A stretch of DNA of 64,000 bases from JAJXXT01 sp963764465 (GTDB lineage Bacteria > Pseudomonadota > Alphaproteobacteria > Acetobacterales > Acetobacteraceae): positions 62,001-126,000 of the forward strand of contig CAVXSO010000007.1 in NCBI GenBank assembly GCA_963764465.1, read 5' to 3'. The notes beneath the pieces were generated by a model that did no database searches, was not told where the DNA came from, and worked only from the letters and a program-made list of their open reading frames with translations. Numbering within the stretch: position 1 is the first letter of the stretch; the number at the start of each line of letters is the position of its first letter. The position numbers were made by a program, and so were the translations under genes. This document shows, piece by piece, positions 8,926-17,182 of this stretch.

Positions 8926-10212
8926 ATGTCCGCAAGCTCGATCCCCCAGGCCAGTGCCGGACGCGTGCGATGGGCACTTGCCATCGGCATCATCCTGCCC
9001 CTCACCTTCGTCATGTCGCTCGACCGCACCGTGATCGTGGTCGCGGCGCCGACGATCCGCGCACAGTACCATTTCAGCCTGGTCGAGATGTCGCTGATCC
9101 TGACCAGCTTCTCCTGGACATATGCCTTCCTGCAGGTGCCGGCGGGCTGGCTCGCGGAGCGCATCGGGCCGCGGCGCGCGCTGTACTGGGCCAACGCGCT
9201 GTGGTCCGTGCTGACCGCCGCGACGCCGCTCGGCTTCTCCGTCACGTCCTTCATCGGCATCCGCATGCTGCTCGGCGCCGGGCAGGCGGCGGACTGGCCC
9301 GCCTCCATCCTCGCGCTCAAGCGCTGGTTCCCGCGCAGCGAGCGCAGCGGCGCCAACTCCGTGCTGCTCGGCGGGCTGTATCTCGGCCCGATCGTGGCGG
9401 CGCCGCTCACCGTCGCGATCATCGCCGCGTTCGGCTGGCGCGCGGCGTTCTACCTCTGCGGCGCGGTGGGGCTGCTGCTTGGCTTCGCCTGGTGGGCGAG
9501 TTTCCGCGACGACCCGGCCGCACACCCGCGCATGTCGCGGGAAGAGGCGGCGTTCATCGCCGCCGGGCAGACGGTGGAGCCGGTGCCGGCCAGCGGCGCG
9601 TTCCTGCGCTGCCTCGGCTCGGTGCGGTTCTGGGCGATCGGGCTGCAGTATTTCTGCCTGATCCTGATCCAGAGCTTCTTCACCACCTGGCTGCCGACCT
9701 ACCTCGTGGACGCGCGGCACTTCAAGCTGGCCTCGCTCGGCTATGGCGCCTCGCTGCCATGGGTGGCGCTGTTCGTCATGGTGTTCGTCACCGGGCGGCT
9801 GTCGGACATGGTGCTGCGGCGCACCGGATCCGTCTGGGCCGCGCGGGTGCCGTTCGCGATCGGCGGGTTCATCATCAGTGCCGCGGCGCTCATCGCCGCC
9901 TCGCGCACGCCGAGCATTCCATTGATGATGGTACTGCTCTGCGTCTCGCTCGGCGCGGTCGGGCTGGTGCAGGTCTCGATCTGGTCCGCGTGCCAGGATC
10001 TCGGGCGCGGGGCCACCGGCATCGTCAGCGGCTGGACCAACTTCCTCGGCAATTCCTCCGGCTTCGTGGGGCCGGTGATCACCGCCTTCCTGGTGGGGCA
10101 GATGGGAAGCTGGCGCGGCGCACTCACCGTGGTGACGCTCGCGGGCCTCGTCGGCGCCGTGCTCTGGCTCTTCGTCCACCCCGAGCGCCCGCTCGAACAG
10201 CTCGACGCATAG
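8926..10212 (+). CDS. MFS transporter, anion:cation symporter (hexuronate/sugar-acid) family
   Basis: A 428-residue transporter with about 12 hydrophobic segments. Early marks such as MSLDRTVIVVAAPTI and VPAGWLAERIGPRR fit the ACS group that imports hexuronates, galactonate, glucarate and other organic anions by proton symport. The start has a good AGGAGA site at 8915-8920. It heads an operon with an RraA-like protein, 2-dehydro-3-deoxygalactonokinase, KDPG-type aldolase and a fumarase-superfamily lyase. A sugar-acid substrate such as galactonate is therefore the best guess from context. Confidence 0.87.
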   Translation: MSASSIPQASAGRVRWALAIGIILPLTFVMSLDRTVIVVAAPTIRAQYHFSLVEMSLILTSFSWTYAFLQVPAGWLAERIGPRRALYWANALWSVLTAATPLGFSVTSFIGIRMLLGAGQAADWPASILALKRWFPRSERSGANSVLLGGLYLGPIVAAPLTVAIIAAFGWRAAFYLCGAVGLLLGFAWWASFRDDPAAHPRMSREEAAFIAAGQTVEPVPASGAFLRCLGSVRFWAIGLQYFCLILIQSFFTTWLPTYLVDARHFKLASLGYGASLPWVALFVMVFVTGRLSDMVLRRTGSVWAARVPFAIGGFIISAAALIAASRTPSIPLMMVLLCVSLGAVGLVQVSIWSACQDLGRGATGIVSGWTNFLGNSSGFVGPVITAFLVGQMGSWRGALTVVTLAGLVGAVLWLFVHPERPLEQLDA

Positions 10213-10222
10213 GAGAGGTCAA

Positions 10223-10888
10223 TTGTCTCGTTACGATATCGGACCCATGCCGGCGCAGATTTCGGCGGAAGTGATCGCCCTGCTCCGGAAGACGGAAACC
10301 GCGACGGTGGGGCATTGGCGCCACTGGGGGTTCTGCGACCGGCGGATTGCACCGCTGCTGCGCCGCCGCGTCGCCGGTACCGCCGTGACCGTTGCAATCC
10401 CCGGCCCGGATTCGACGCTGCTGCACCACGCGCTGGGGCTGCTGCGGCCGGGCGATATCCTGGTGGTGGACCGGCTTGGCGACGACCGGCATGCGTGCTG
10501 GGGCGGTGGCGTCACGGTTGCCGCGAAGGCCGCGGGCGCGGTCGCGGGCGTGGTCGACGGGCCCTGCACGGATATCGAGGAAATCGAGGCCTCCGATTTT
10601 CCGATGTGGTGCCGGGGCATGTCGCCGATCACGACGCGGCTCTACGACCTCGGCGGCAGGTTGAACCAGCCGGTCGCCATCGGCGGCGTGGTGGTGATGC
10701 CGGGCGACGCGGTGCTGTGCGATGAGAGCGGCGTGCTGGTGCTGCCACCCGCGGAGGCGGAGGCCGAGGCGCGCGAGGCGATCACACGGCAGGAGCGCGG
10801 GCTCGCGACCCAGGCGAAGGTCGCGGGCGGCGAGAAGCTTGGCGCGCTTTCCGGCGCCACCGCCAAGGTGCTCGCGGCCAAAGGGTGA
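10223..10888 (+). CDS. RraA/HMG-aldolase family protein
   Basis: A 221-residue RraA-like protein, 10 bp after the MFS gene. The start is TTG at 10223 behind an AGGAGAGG site. The family core is present: GGGVTVAAKAAGAVAGVVDG, then WCRGMSP and the end motif VMPGDAVLCDESGVLVLPP. Members trimerise; some inhibit RNase E and many are class II pyruvate aldolases (4-hydroxy-4-methyl-2-oxoglutarate/4-carboxy-4-hydroxy-2-oxoadipate). The usual G-x-R-D that places Arg on the substrate carboxylate and Asp on the metal reads GPCTD here: the Asp is kept but Arg is Thr. Activity may thus differ from standard aldolases. The operon suggests a sugar-acid role rather than RNase control. Confidence 0.82.
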   Translation: MSRYDIGPMPAQISAEVIALLRKTETATVGHWRHWGFCDRRIAPLLRRRVAGTAVTVAIPGPDSTLLHHALGLLRPGDILVVDRLGDDRHACWGGGVTVAAKAAGAVAGVVDGPCTDIEEIEASDFPMWCRGMSPITTRLYDLGGRLNQPVAIGGVVVMPGDAVLCDESGVLVLPPAEAEAEAREAITRQERGLATQAKVAGGEKLGALSGATAKVLAAKG

Positions 10889-10892
10889 GCGC

Positions 10893-10926
10893 TTGATCGG
10901 GGTCGCCCCATGATCGGGGTCGATTG
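10893..10926 (+). repeat. 17-bp direct duplication of the dgoK start region
   Basis: Two adjacent 17-bp units start at 10893 (TTG) and 10910 (ATG). They share TGATCGGGGTCG, 12 identical bases in a row. The second unit carries the dgoK start ATG. The first offers a TTG in a different frame and fills the gap after the RraA-like stop. This is the same period as the arrays at 1403 and 17169. Confidence 0.85.
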
Positions 10927-11785
10927 GGGCACCACGTCGTTCCGCGCCTGGCGGCTCGGCGCGGACGGCGCGGTGCTGGAAGCGCGGGAGGCGCCGCGCG
11001 GGATTCTCTCCGTTACCGATGGCGATTTCGCCGCGGTGCTGCGCGAGCAATGCGGCGCGTGGCTGGAAGCGGGCGAGCGCCGCGTGCTGCTCTGCGGCAT
11101 GATCGGCAGCCGGCAGGGCTGGGTGGAGGCGCCGTACCTGCCCTGCCCCGCCGGCGCAGCGGAGCTTGCCGCGGCGCTGGTGTCGGTGCCGTTCGACGGC
11201 GCGCAGACCCGCCTGGTGCCCGGCCTCTCGGCGCACGATGGGCAGAACGTTCCGGAGGTGATGCGCGGGGAGGAGACGCAGATCGCGGGGCTCGACCTCG
11301 CGGACGGGCTCGCGTGCCTGCCGGGCAGCCACAGCAAATGGGCGCGGGCGCAGGCGGGGCGCATCACCGGGTTCGAGACATATTTTTCGGGCGAGGCGTT
11401 CGCGGCGTTGCGCTCGGCGACCATCCTCGGGCGAATGATGCGCGACGGGCCGACGGATCTCGCGGCTTTCGACCGTGGGCTGGCGCGCGCGGGGGAGCCC
11501 GGGCATTTGCTGCACCATCTGTTCGGCGTGCGCACGCTGGGGCTCACCGGCGGGCTCGCGGAGGAGGCGAGCGCGTCGTACCTCTCGGGGCTGCTGATCG
11601 GGCACGAAATCGGCGCGGCGATGCCGGCGGGGGCGGCTGTGACGATCATTGCCAATGCGGAACTTGCCGCGCTCTACGCGCGTGCCGTCGCGGCGCGGGG
11701 CGGGTGTGCCGGCATCGCCTCCCCCGATGCGGCGGCGCGCGGGCTGGCCAGGATCGGAGCGATGGCATGGCGCCGGCACCGATGA
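10910..11785 (+). CDS. dgoK: 2-dehydro-3-deoxygalactonokinase
   Basis: A 291-residue DgoK family sugar kinase that phosphorylates 2-dehydro-3-deoxy-galactonate with ATP, the second step of the De Ley-Doudoroff galactonate pathway. Recognisable marks are DWGTTSFRAWRL at the N-terminus, CGMIGSRQGWVEAPY, MRGEETQ and LPGSHSKWA. The length is normal. The ATG lies in the second unit of a 17-bp duplication and has no strong ribosome site, so it may be read by coupling. The 3' end overlaps the aldolase gene. The kinase-aldolase pairing makes the assignment firm. Confidence 0.93.
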   Translation: MIGVDWGTTSFRAWRLGADGAVLEAREAPRGILSVTDGDFAAVLREQCGAWLEAGERRVLLCGMIGSRQGWVEAPYLPCPAGAAELAAALVSVPFDGAQTRLVPGLSAHDGQNVPEVMRGEETQIAGLDLADGLACLPGSHSKWARAQAGRITGFETYFSGEAFAALRSATILGRMMRDGPTDLAAFDRGLARAGEPGHLLHHLFGVRTLGLTGGLAEEASASYLSGLLIGHEIGAAMPAGAAVTIIANAELAALYARAVAARGGCAGIASPDAAARGLARIGAMAWRRHR

Positions 11786-12399
11786 CCGCCAACCTTGCCG
11801 CCGCCCTGGGGCGCTGCCCGCTGGTCGCGATCCTGCGCGGCGTGCAGCCGGACGAGGTGGAGGAGATCGCGACGACGCTCGAGGCGGCGGGCATCGCCAT
11901 CGTCGAGGTGCCGCTCAACTCGCCGGACCCGATCGACAGCATCGCGCGGCTGGCGCGGCGCTTCGGCGAGCGGCTGCTGGTCGGCGCGGGCACGGTTCGG
12001 CGCGTGGAGGAAGTCGCGGAAATCGCGGCCGTGGGCGGGCGGCTGATCGTGATGCCGCACGCGGATGTGGCGGTGGTGCGGGCGGCCAAGGCGCGGGGGC
12101 TGGTTGCCGTGCCCGGCTTCTTCACGCCGAGCGAGGCGTTCGCGATGCTCGACGCCGGGGCGGATGCGCTGAAGCTGTTTCCGGCGGAGGCCGCCTCGCC
12201 GGCGGTGCTGCGCGCGCTGCGCGCGGTGCTGCCGCAGGGGACGATGGTGCTGCCGGTGGGGGGCATGGACGTGGCGACGATCCCCGCCTGGCGTGGCGCG
12301 GGGGCCGCGGGGTTCGGCATCGGCTCCGCGCTCTATCGTCCGGGCGACACGGCGGCGGATGTCGAAGCCAAGGCGCGCGCGCTGCTCGACGTGCTGTGA
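11782..12399 (+). CDS. dgoA: 2-dehydro-3-deoxy-6-phosphogalactonate/-gluconate aldolase
   Basis: A 205-residue class I aldolase that splits KDPGal (or KDPG) into pyruvate and glyceraldehyde 3-phosphate. The Schiff-base lysine is in ADALKLFPAE (K131 from this start) and the catalytic Glu in VEVPL (E42). The phosphate site GGMDV and the end GFGIGSALYRPG match the DgoA branch. I chose ATG 11782, which overlaps the kinase stop (ATGA); ATG 11767 would add five residues. No galactonate dehydratase (DgoD) gene is present in the operon, so the dehydration step must be elsewhere or done by a non-standard enzyme. Confidence 0.92.
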   Translation: MTANLAAALGRCPLVAILRGVQPDEVEEIATTLEAAGIAIVEVPLNSPDPIDSIARLARRFGERLLVGAGTVRRVEEVAEIAAVGGRLIVMPHADVAVVRAAKARGLVAVPGFFTPSEAFAMLDAGADALKLFPAEAASPAVLRALRAVLPQGTMVLPVGGMDVATIPAWRGAGAAGFGIGSALYRPGDTAADVEAKARALLDVL

Positions 12400-12421
12400 T
12401 GGGGCAAACAGGAGGGAGTTG

Positions 12422-13783
12422 ATGTCGCACGCCACGTTCCCTGCGGATGGGCCGATCCTCGGCACGCTCTACGGCTCGGACGCGATGCGGGCGGTGTTCG
12501 ACGAGACTGCGTTCTTCCGCCGCATGCTGGAGGTGGAGGCGGCGCTGGCGCGCGTTCAGGGGCGGCTTGGCATCATTCCGCAAGCCGCCGCCGACGCGAT
12601 CAGCGCCGCCGCTTCCGCCGATATCCTCGATCCCGCGGCGCTCGCGGCCTCGGCGCGCCATGTCGGGTATCCGGTGGTGGGGCTGGTGCGCGCGCTGTCG
12701 CGGGCGAGCGGCGAGCACGGGGGCTGGACGCATTGGGGCGCGACGACACAGGACATCATGGACAGCGCCGTCGTGCTGCAGGTGCGCGAGGGGCTGGCGC
12801 TGATCCGCGCGGGGCTGCTGCGGGTGGTGCACGGGCTGTGCGCGCAGGCGGCGCGGCACCGCGGGACGGTGATGCCGGGACGCACGCACCTGCAGCAAGC
12901 ATTGCCGACGACGTTCGGGCTCAAATGCGCGATCTGGGCGCAGCCGCTGATCGCCGATGTCGAGCGGTTGGACCAGCTTTCGCCGCGGGTGCTGCGCGTG
13001 GAGTTCGGGGGTGCCGCGGGAACACTTGCCTCGCTCGGGGAGCAGGGGCTTGCCGTCGTGGAGGGGCTGGCGGTGGAGCTCGGCCTCGGGCGCTCGCCGG
13101 CGCCGTGGCACGTCGCCCGCGATGGGCTGGCGGAGACGGTTTCGTTCCTGGGCCTCGTGTGCGGCAGCCTGGCGAAGATGGCGCTCGACGTGTCGCTGCT
13201 GGCGCAGAACGAGGTGGCGGAGGCGACGGAGCCCTATGTCGCCGGGCGCGGCGCCTCCTCCACCATGCCGCAGAAGCGCAACCCGATCGCGAGTGAATAC
13301 GTGCAGGCGGCGGCGCGGGGCGTGCAGGCGCTGGTGCCGCTGATGCTCGGCGCCATGGCGCAGGACCACGAGCGCGGCACCGGACCGTGGCAGGCGGAGG
13401 CGCTGGCGATCGGGCCCGCGTTTGTACTCGCGCACGGTGCATTATTGCATGCGGCAACGATCGCCGAGGGCATCGTGGTGGACGCCGCGCGCATGCGCAC
13501 CAATCTTACAGCAAACGGCGGGGCGATCATGGCGGAGGCGGTGATGATGGGGCTGGCGCCCGCGCTTGGGCGCGAGGCGGCGCACCACGCCGTGAAGAGC
13601 GCCTGTGACCGCGCACTCGCGGAAGGGTGCATGCTGGAAGAGGCGCTCGGGCGCGAGCCGGCGGTTGCCGCCTGCATGGATGCGGCCGCGATCGCCACGC
13701 TGACGGAACCGAACCATTACCTCGGCTCGGCGCGCATCTTCACCGACCGGGTCATCGAAGCGGCCAATCGTATCCCGGAGTGA
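12422..13783 (+). CDS. Fumarase/adenylosuccinate-lyase superfamily protein, PcaB-like
   Basis: A 453-residue lyase of the aspartase/fumarase fold, closest in look to 3-carboxy-cis,cis-muconate cycloisomerase (PcaB). The superfamily signature SSTMPQKRNP is at about residues 279-288 and the WTHWGATTQDIMD loop precedes it. The start has an AGGAGGGA site seven bases upstream. It follows the aldolase by 22 bp and ends the sugar-acid operon, so its natural substrate may be a sugar acid or a dicarboxylate product rather than muconate. No other protocatechuate genes are nearby. The enzyme class is sure; the substrate is not. Confidence 0.8.
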   Translation: MSHATFPADGPILGTLYGSDAMRAVFDETAFFRRMLEVEAALARVQGRLGIIPQAAADAISAAASADILDPAALAASARHVGYPVVGLVRALSRASGEHGGWTHWGATTQDIMDSAVVLQVREGLALIRAGLLRVVHGLCAQAARHRGTVMPGRTHLQQALPTTFGLKCAIWAQPLIADVERLDQLSPRVLRVEFGGAAGTLASLGEQGLAVVEGLAVELGLGRSPAPWHVARDGLAETVSFLGLVCGSLAKMALDVSLLAQNEVAEATEPYVAGRGASSTMPQKRNPIASEYVQAAARGVQALVPLMLGAMAQDHERGTGPWQAEALAIGPAFVLAHGALLHAATIAEGIVVDAARMRTNLTANGGAIMAEAVMMGLAPALGREAAHHAVKSACDRALAEGCMLEEALGREPAVAACMDAAAIATLTEPNHYLGSARIFTDRVIEAANRIPE

Positions 13784-13926
13784 TACCGCTCACATTGTTT
13801 GCATCAGGCGGTTGTTTGTGCGTAGCTTCGCACCAAGCGCGAGAGACATCGTGCGCGTCCAGATTTCACACAGCGTACGGCACCGCCCCCCGGGGGAACG
13901 GCACGGCGCTTCAACGGGAGGATCCC
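13784..13926 (+). promoter_or_regulatory. Probable promoter/operator region of the carbohydrate ABC importer
   Basis: A 143-bp gap, one of the longer ones here, with a locally lower GC stretch at 13790-13835. It contains TTGTTTG twice (13795 and 13812, 17 bp apart) and a small inverted repeat, GTGCG-tagctt-CGCAC (13818-13833), that could be an operator or leader hairpin. CGGGAGGA ahead of the ATG at 13927 is a good ribosome site. I cannot place a convincing -10 box. Confidence 0.4.
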
Positions 13927-15282
13927 ATGGCAAAGAAGAGGTCTTCGAAACTCGGCCTGTCACGCCGCGGCGTGCTCGCCGCCGGCGCTGGCGCTGCGGC
14001 GCTGCCGCTATTCCACATCCGCGAGGTCGGCGCCGCGGGCAAGGTCTCGATCGGCTTCTGGGACCACTGGGTTCCCGCCGGCAATGGCGTGATGAAGCAG
14101 CAGGTCGAGCGCTTCCAGAAGAAGACCAACATCGAGGTGCAGGCGGACTTCATCACCTCGGTCGGCAACAAGAACCTGCTCACCATCGCCGCCGAGGCGC
14201 AGGCGGGCGCGGGCCACGACATCGAGGCCTTCCCGACCTGGGAAGTGCACAACCACGCCGACAAGCTTGAGCCTGTCGATGACGTGATGAAGGCGCTCGG
14301 CGGCCAGTACGGCAAGGTGAACCCGGTCTGCGAGTATCTCGCGCAGGTGAAGGGGAACTGGCTCGCGGTGCCGTCATCCTCCGGCACGCAGAACAAGGGG
14401 CCGTGCGGGCGCATCTCCATCCTCAAGGCGGGCGGGTTCGATCCTGTCGCGATGTATCCGGCGGAGAGCGGCAAAGAGATGCCGGGCACCCAGGCCTGGA
14501 CGATGGACGAGTTCCTGAAGCAGGCGGAGCTCGCGGCGAAGGCGGGCACGCCGTTCGGCATCGGCCTCGGCCAGACTTCGGACTCGGTCGACGGGGCGGG
14601 CTGTTTCTTCGCCTCCTTCGGTGCCGCGCTGATCGACGCCAAGGGCAACGTGAACCTGAAGTCCGATGGCGTGATGGCGGCGCTGGAGTATGGGCAGAAG
14701 CTGGTGAAGTTCCTCCCCAAGGACTCGGTGAGCTACGACGACGCCTCCAACAACCGTGCGCTGATCTCGGGCAAGGGCGCGCTGATCTTCAACCCGCCTT
14801 CCGCCTGGGCGGTGGCAAAGCGCGATGCGCCACAGATCGCGGCCGATTGCTGGACGTTCCCGCCGCCGTCTGGCCCAGCGGGGCGCTTCACCTCCTACCT
14901 GCCGTACTTCTGGGGCATCTGGAAGTTCAGCAAGGCGAAGCCGGCGGCGAAGGAGCTGATCACGTTCCTCATGCAGCGCGAGCAGGTGGAGGAGCGCGCC
15001 AACGCGGTGGCCGGCTACGACATCCCGCCCTTCGAATCCATGGACAACTTCAAGATCTGGGAAGAGGTCGAGCCGCCGAAGGGCACGGTCTTTAACTACC
15101 CGATCCGTCCGGAGCACCACACGACGTCGCATATCGCCTGCTCCTACGCGACGCCAGACGTGGCGGTGCAGATCTACAACCAGGGTACGGAATCGACGAT
15201 GTATGCCAAGCTTCAGGCTGGCCAGTCGATCAAGGAAGTGCTCGCCTGGGCGCAGAACGAGCTGGAAGGTTTCCTGCGCTGA
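13927..15282 (+). CDS. Carbohydrate ABC transporter substrate-binding protein (family 1)
   Basis: A 451-residue periplasmic binding protein. The N-terminus has a twin-arginine signal, SRRGVLAAGAGAAALPL, and the mature protein opens with KVSIGFWDHWVPAGNGVMKQ, a family 1 sugar-binding start. It is the first gene of an importer with two MalF/MalG-like permeases and a UgpC/MalK ATPase. A perfect 10-bp stem-loop follows the stop codon and may raise the level of this protein over the permeases. The ligand is unknown: such systems take up oligosaccharides, polyols or glycerol-3-phosphate, and the neighbouring dehydrogenase hints at a hydroxy-acid or polyol. Confidence 0.9.
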   Translation: MAKKRSSKLGLSRRGVLAAGAGAAALPLFHIREVGAAGKVSIGFWDHWVPAGNGVMKQQVERFQKKTNIEVQADFITSVGNKNLLTIAAEAQAGAGHDIEAFPTWEVHNHADKLEPVDDVMKALGGQYGKVNPVCEYLAQVKGNWLAVPSSSGTQNKGPCGRISILKAGGFDPVAMYPAESGKEMPGTQAWTMDEFLKQAELAAKAGTPFGIGLGQTSDSVDGAGCFFASFGAALIDAKGNVNLKSDGVMAALEYGQKLVKFLPKDSVSYDDASNNRALISGKGALIFNPPSAWAVAKRDAPQIAADCWTFPPPSGPAGRFTSYLPYFWGIWKFSKAKPAAKELITFLMQREQVEERANAVAGYDIPPFESMDNFKIWEEVEPPKGTVFNYPIRPEHHTTSHIACSYATPDVAVQIYNQGTESTMYAKLQAGQSIKEVLAWAQNELEGFLR

Positions 15283-15291
15283 TCGCGGTAC

Positions 15292-15317
15292 GGCGGGCCG
15301 GGGTGATCCGGCCCGCC
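15292..15317 (+). promoter_or_regulatory. Intercistronic stem-loop after the binding-protein gene
   Basis: GGCGGGCCGG at 15292-15301 pairs perfectly with CCGGCCCGCC at 15308-15317 around a six-base loop. No T-run follows, so it is unlikely to be a full terminator. In binding-protein-dependent operons such hairpins protect the upstream message from 3' exonucleases and give excess binding protein; that role is inferred from position. Confidence 0.7.
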
Positions 15318-15350
15318 AAATCGCACTCCTGATTTCAGGGACCCGACACC

Positions 15351-16292
15351 ATGGCCGACGGAAGCCCCGCCATCACCGCCGACCTCATGCCGGGGGAACG
15401 TCGCCGCATGACGATGCAGGTGTTCATGCGCCGGCGCTCGACGATCGCCCTCATCATGTGCCTGCCGCTGCTGATCCTGATCGCGGGGCTGGTGGTCTAT
15501 CCGGCGATCTACGCGATCTATCTGTCGATGATGAACAAGCGGATGACGAGCTTCATCGGCTTCGAGAATTTCACGTACCTGTTCAAGCGCGACACGTTCA
15601 AGCTCGTTATCTTCCAGTCCACGCTGTTCGCCGTGACCTCGGTGGTGCTGAAGGCGCTGATCGGCTTCATCCTCGCCCACCTTATGCACAACATCCCCGG
15701 CACCAACCAGCGCATCTGGCGCGGCCTGCTGCTGGTTCCCTGGGTGATCCCGCTCGCGCTCTCGGCGCTCGGCTGGTGGTGGCTGTTCGATCCGTCCTAT
15801 TCGGCGTTCAACTGGGTCCTGGAGGCGCTCGGCTTCCATGCCGTGCCGTGGCTTGGCAAAGGCTGGATCGCCAGGTTCTGCATGATCGCGGTCAACACCT
15901 GGTATGGCACGCCGTTCTTCATGATCATGTATCTCGCGGCGCTGAAATCGGTGCCCGAGCAGTTGTTTGAGGCGGCGGCGATCGACGGCGCGAGCGCATG
16001 GCAGAAGCTATGGTTCGTGACGCTGCCGATGATGCGCAACATCATCTCGATCACGGTGCTGTTCTCGCTGATCGTGACCTTCGCCAACTTCGACATCGTG
16101 CGCATCCTGACCGCCGGCGGGCCGGAGAACCTGACGCACGTGTTCGCAACCTACGCCTTCACCGTCGGCATCCAGTCGGGTGACATCCCGCTCGGCGCGT
16201 CGGTCAGCCTGTTCATGTTCCCAATCCTCGCCGTCTTCGCCTTCTTCGTGCTGCGCGGCGTGAACAAGCGCAGCAAGGAGATTGCGGCATGA
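15351..16292 (+). CDS. Sugar ABC transporter permease, MalF/UgpA type
   Basis: A 313-residue inner-membrane permease with about six hydrophobic segments; the first, after a basic N-terminus, is STIALIMCLPLLILIAGLVV. The EAA loop is LFEAAAIDGASAWQKLWFVTLP, which contacts the ATPase. Its ATG at 15351 is about 70 bp after the binding-protein stop, beyond the stem-loop. The stop overlaps the start of the partner permease (ATGA). It forms the channel with the next gene product. Confidence 0.9.
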   Translation: MADGSPAITADLMPGERRRMTMQVFMRRRSTIALIMCLPLLILIAGLVVYPAIYAIYLSMMNKRMTSFIGFENFTYLFKRDTFKLVIFQSTLFAVTSVVLKALIGFILAHLMHNIPGTNQRIWRGLLLVPWVIPLALSALGWWWLFDPSYSAFNWVLEALGFHAVPWLGKGWIARFCMIAVNTWYGTPFFMIMYLAALKSVPEQLFEAAAIDGASAWQKLWFVTLPMMRNIISITVLFSLIVTFANFDIVRILTAGGPENLTHVFATYAFTVGIQSGDIPLGASVSLFMFPILAVFAFFVLRGVNKRSKEIAA

Positions 16293-17182
16293 GCGCCTCG
16301 ACAATGCCGATGGGAGCCACCCACCCGCGACGGCATCGCAGCCTGCACAACCAGCGGCGCTGGGCGCTGTGGGGCAGCTATGCCGCGCTGGCCGTCTTCG
16401 TCTTCATTTTCCTGGTGCCGCCCTTCTACATGGTCGCCACCAGCCTGAAATCGGCGCACGAGATCAGCGCGCAAAAGGGCAACCCCTGGTTCCCGCACGC
16501 GATCACGTTCCAGAACTACATCGACCTGTTCAACATGCAGAATTTCCGCGACTTCTTCTTCAACTCCGTCGAGGTCACGGTGCTGGTCGTCGCGATCTCG
16601 ATGGTGATCGCGGTGCTGGCTGCGTTCTCGCTGGCGCGCATGGGGTTCTGGGGCAGCCAGACGATCGCCACCGGCGTGTTCCTCACCTACCTCATCCCCG
16701 GCTCGCTGCTGTTCATCCCGCTGTTCCAGATCGTGGGCAAGCTTGGCCTGATCAACAACACCTGGTGCCTGGTGCTGATCTACCCGACGCTGGCGGTGCC
16801 GTTCTGTACCTGGATCATGATCGGGTACTTTTCCTCCATCCCCAAGGAACTGGACGAGGCGGCGCTGATCGACGGCGCGGGCTATATGCAGATGCTGCTG
16901 CGGATCTTCATTCCCGTCGCCATGCCGGGCATCATCGCGGCCACGATCTTCGCCTTCACCGTCTCCTGGGGCGAGTTCCTCTACCCGATGGCTTATCTCT
17001 ATACCTCGAACCAAATGGTGCTGACGGTCGGCATCGTCAGCGACCTCATCCGCGGCGACGTGTTCGAGTGGGGCAAGATCATGGCCGGTTGCGTGCTTGC
17101 CGCCGCCCCGCCGATCATCATCTACGCGTTCCTGATGGACTACTACATCGCTGGCCTGACCGCAGGCGCGACCAAAGGCTAA
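16289..17182 (+). CDS. Sugar ABC transporter permease, MalG/UgpE type
   Basis: A 297-residue permease, partner of the previous one. The N-terminal cytoplasmic stretch is followed by VFVFIFLVPPFYMVATSLKS, a typical MalG first segment. The EAA loop reads ELDEAALIDGAGYMQMLLRIFIP. The last codons and the TAA stop lie in a 17-bp tandem duplication, so a second copy of the CTAAG end follows out of frame. The ATPase gene follows after 43 bp. Confidence 0.9.
   Translation: MSASTMPMGATHPRRHRSLHNQRRWALWGSYAALAVFVFIFLVPPFYMVATSLKSAHEISAQKGNPWFPHAITFQNYIDLFNMQNFRDFFFNSVEVTVLVVAISMVIAVLAAFSLARMGFWGSQTIATGVFLTYLIPGSLLFIPLFQIVGKLGLINNTWCLVLIYPTLAVPFCTWIMIGYFSSIPKELDEAALIDGAGYMQMLLRIFIPVAMPGIIAATIFAFTVSWGEFLYPMAYLYTSNQMVLTVGIVSDLIRGDVFEWGKIMAGCVLAAAPPIIIYAFLMDYYIAGLTAGATKG

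Noticed and set aside
6835..10179. 1114-codon open frame on the minus strand upstream of the PotA-type gene
   Set aside because: Only the 3' part (from 7893) is a real protein; the rest is the antisense of the MFS gene and a frame-shifted shadow of the PotC-type gene, rich in Arg, Ala and His, as expected from high GC.
8202..10274. 690-codon plus-strand open frame
   Set aside because: It overlaps the permease and MFS genes in another frame; composition is Arg/Ala/Gly-rich and no domain is visible.
13795..13818. TTGTTTG repeated at 17-bp distance before the sugar importer
   Set aside because: The match is only seven bases; it may be part of an operator, but it is too short to count as a fourth 17-bp duplication.
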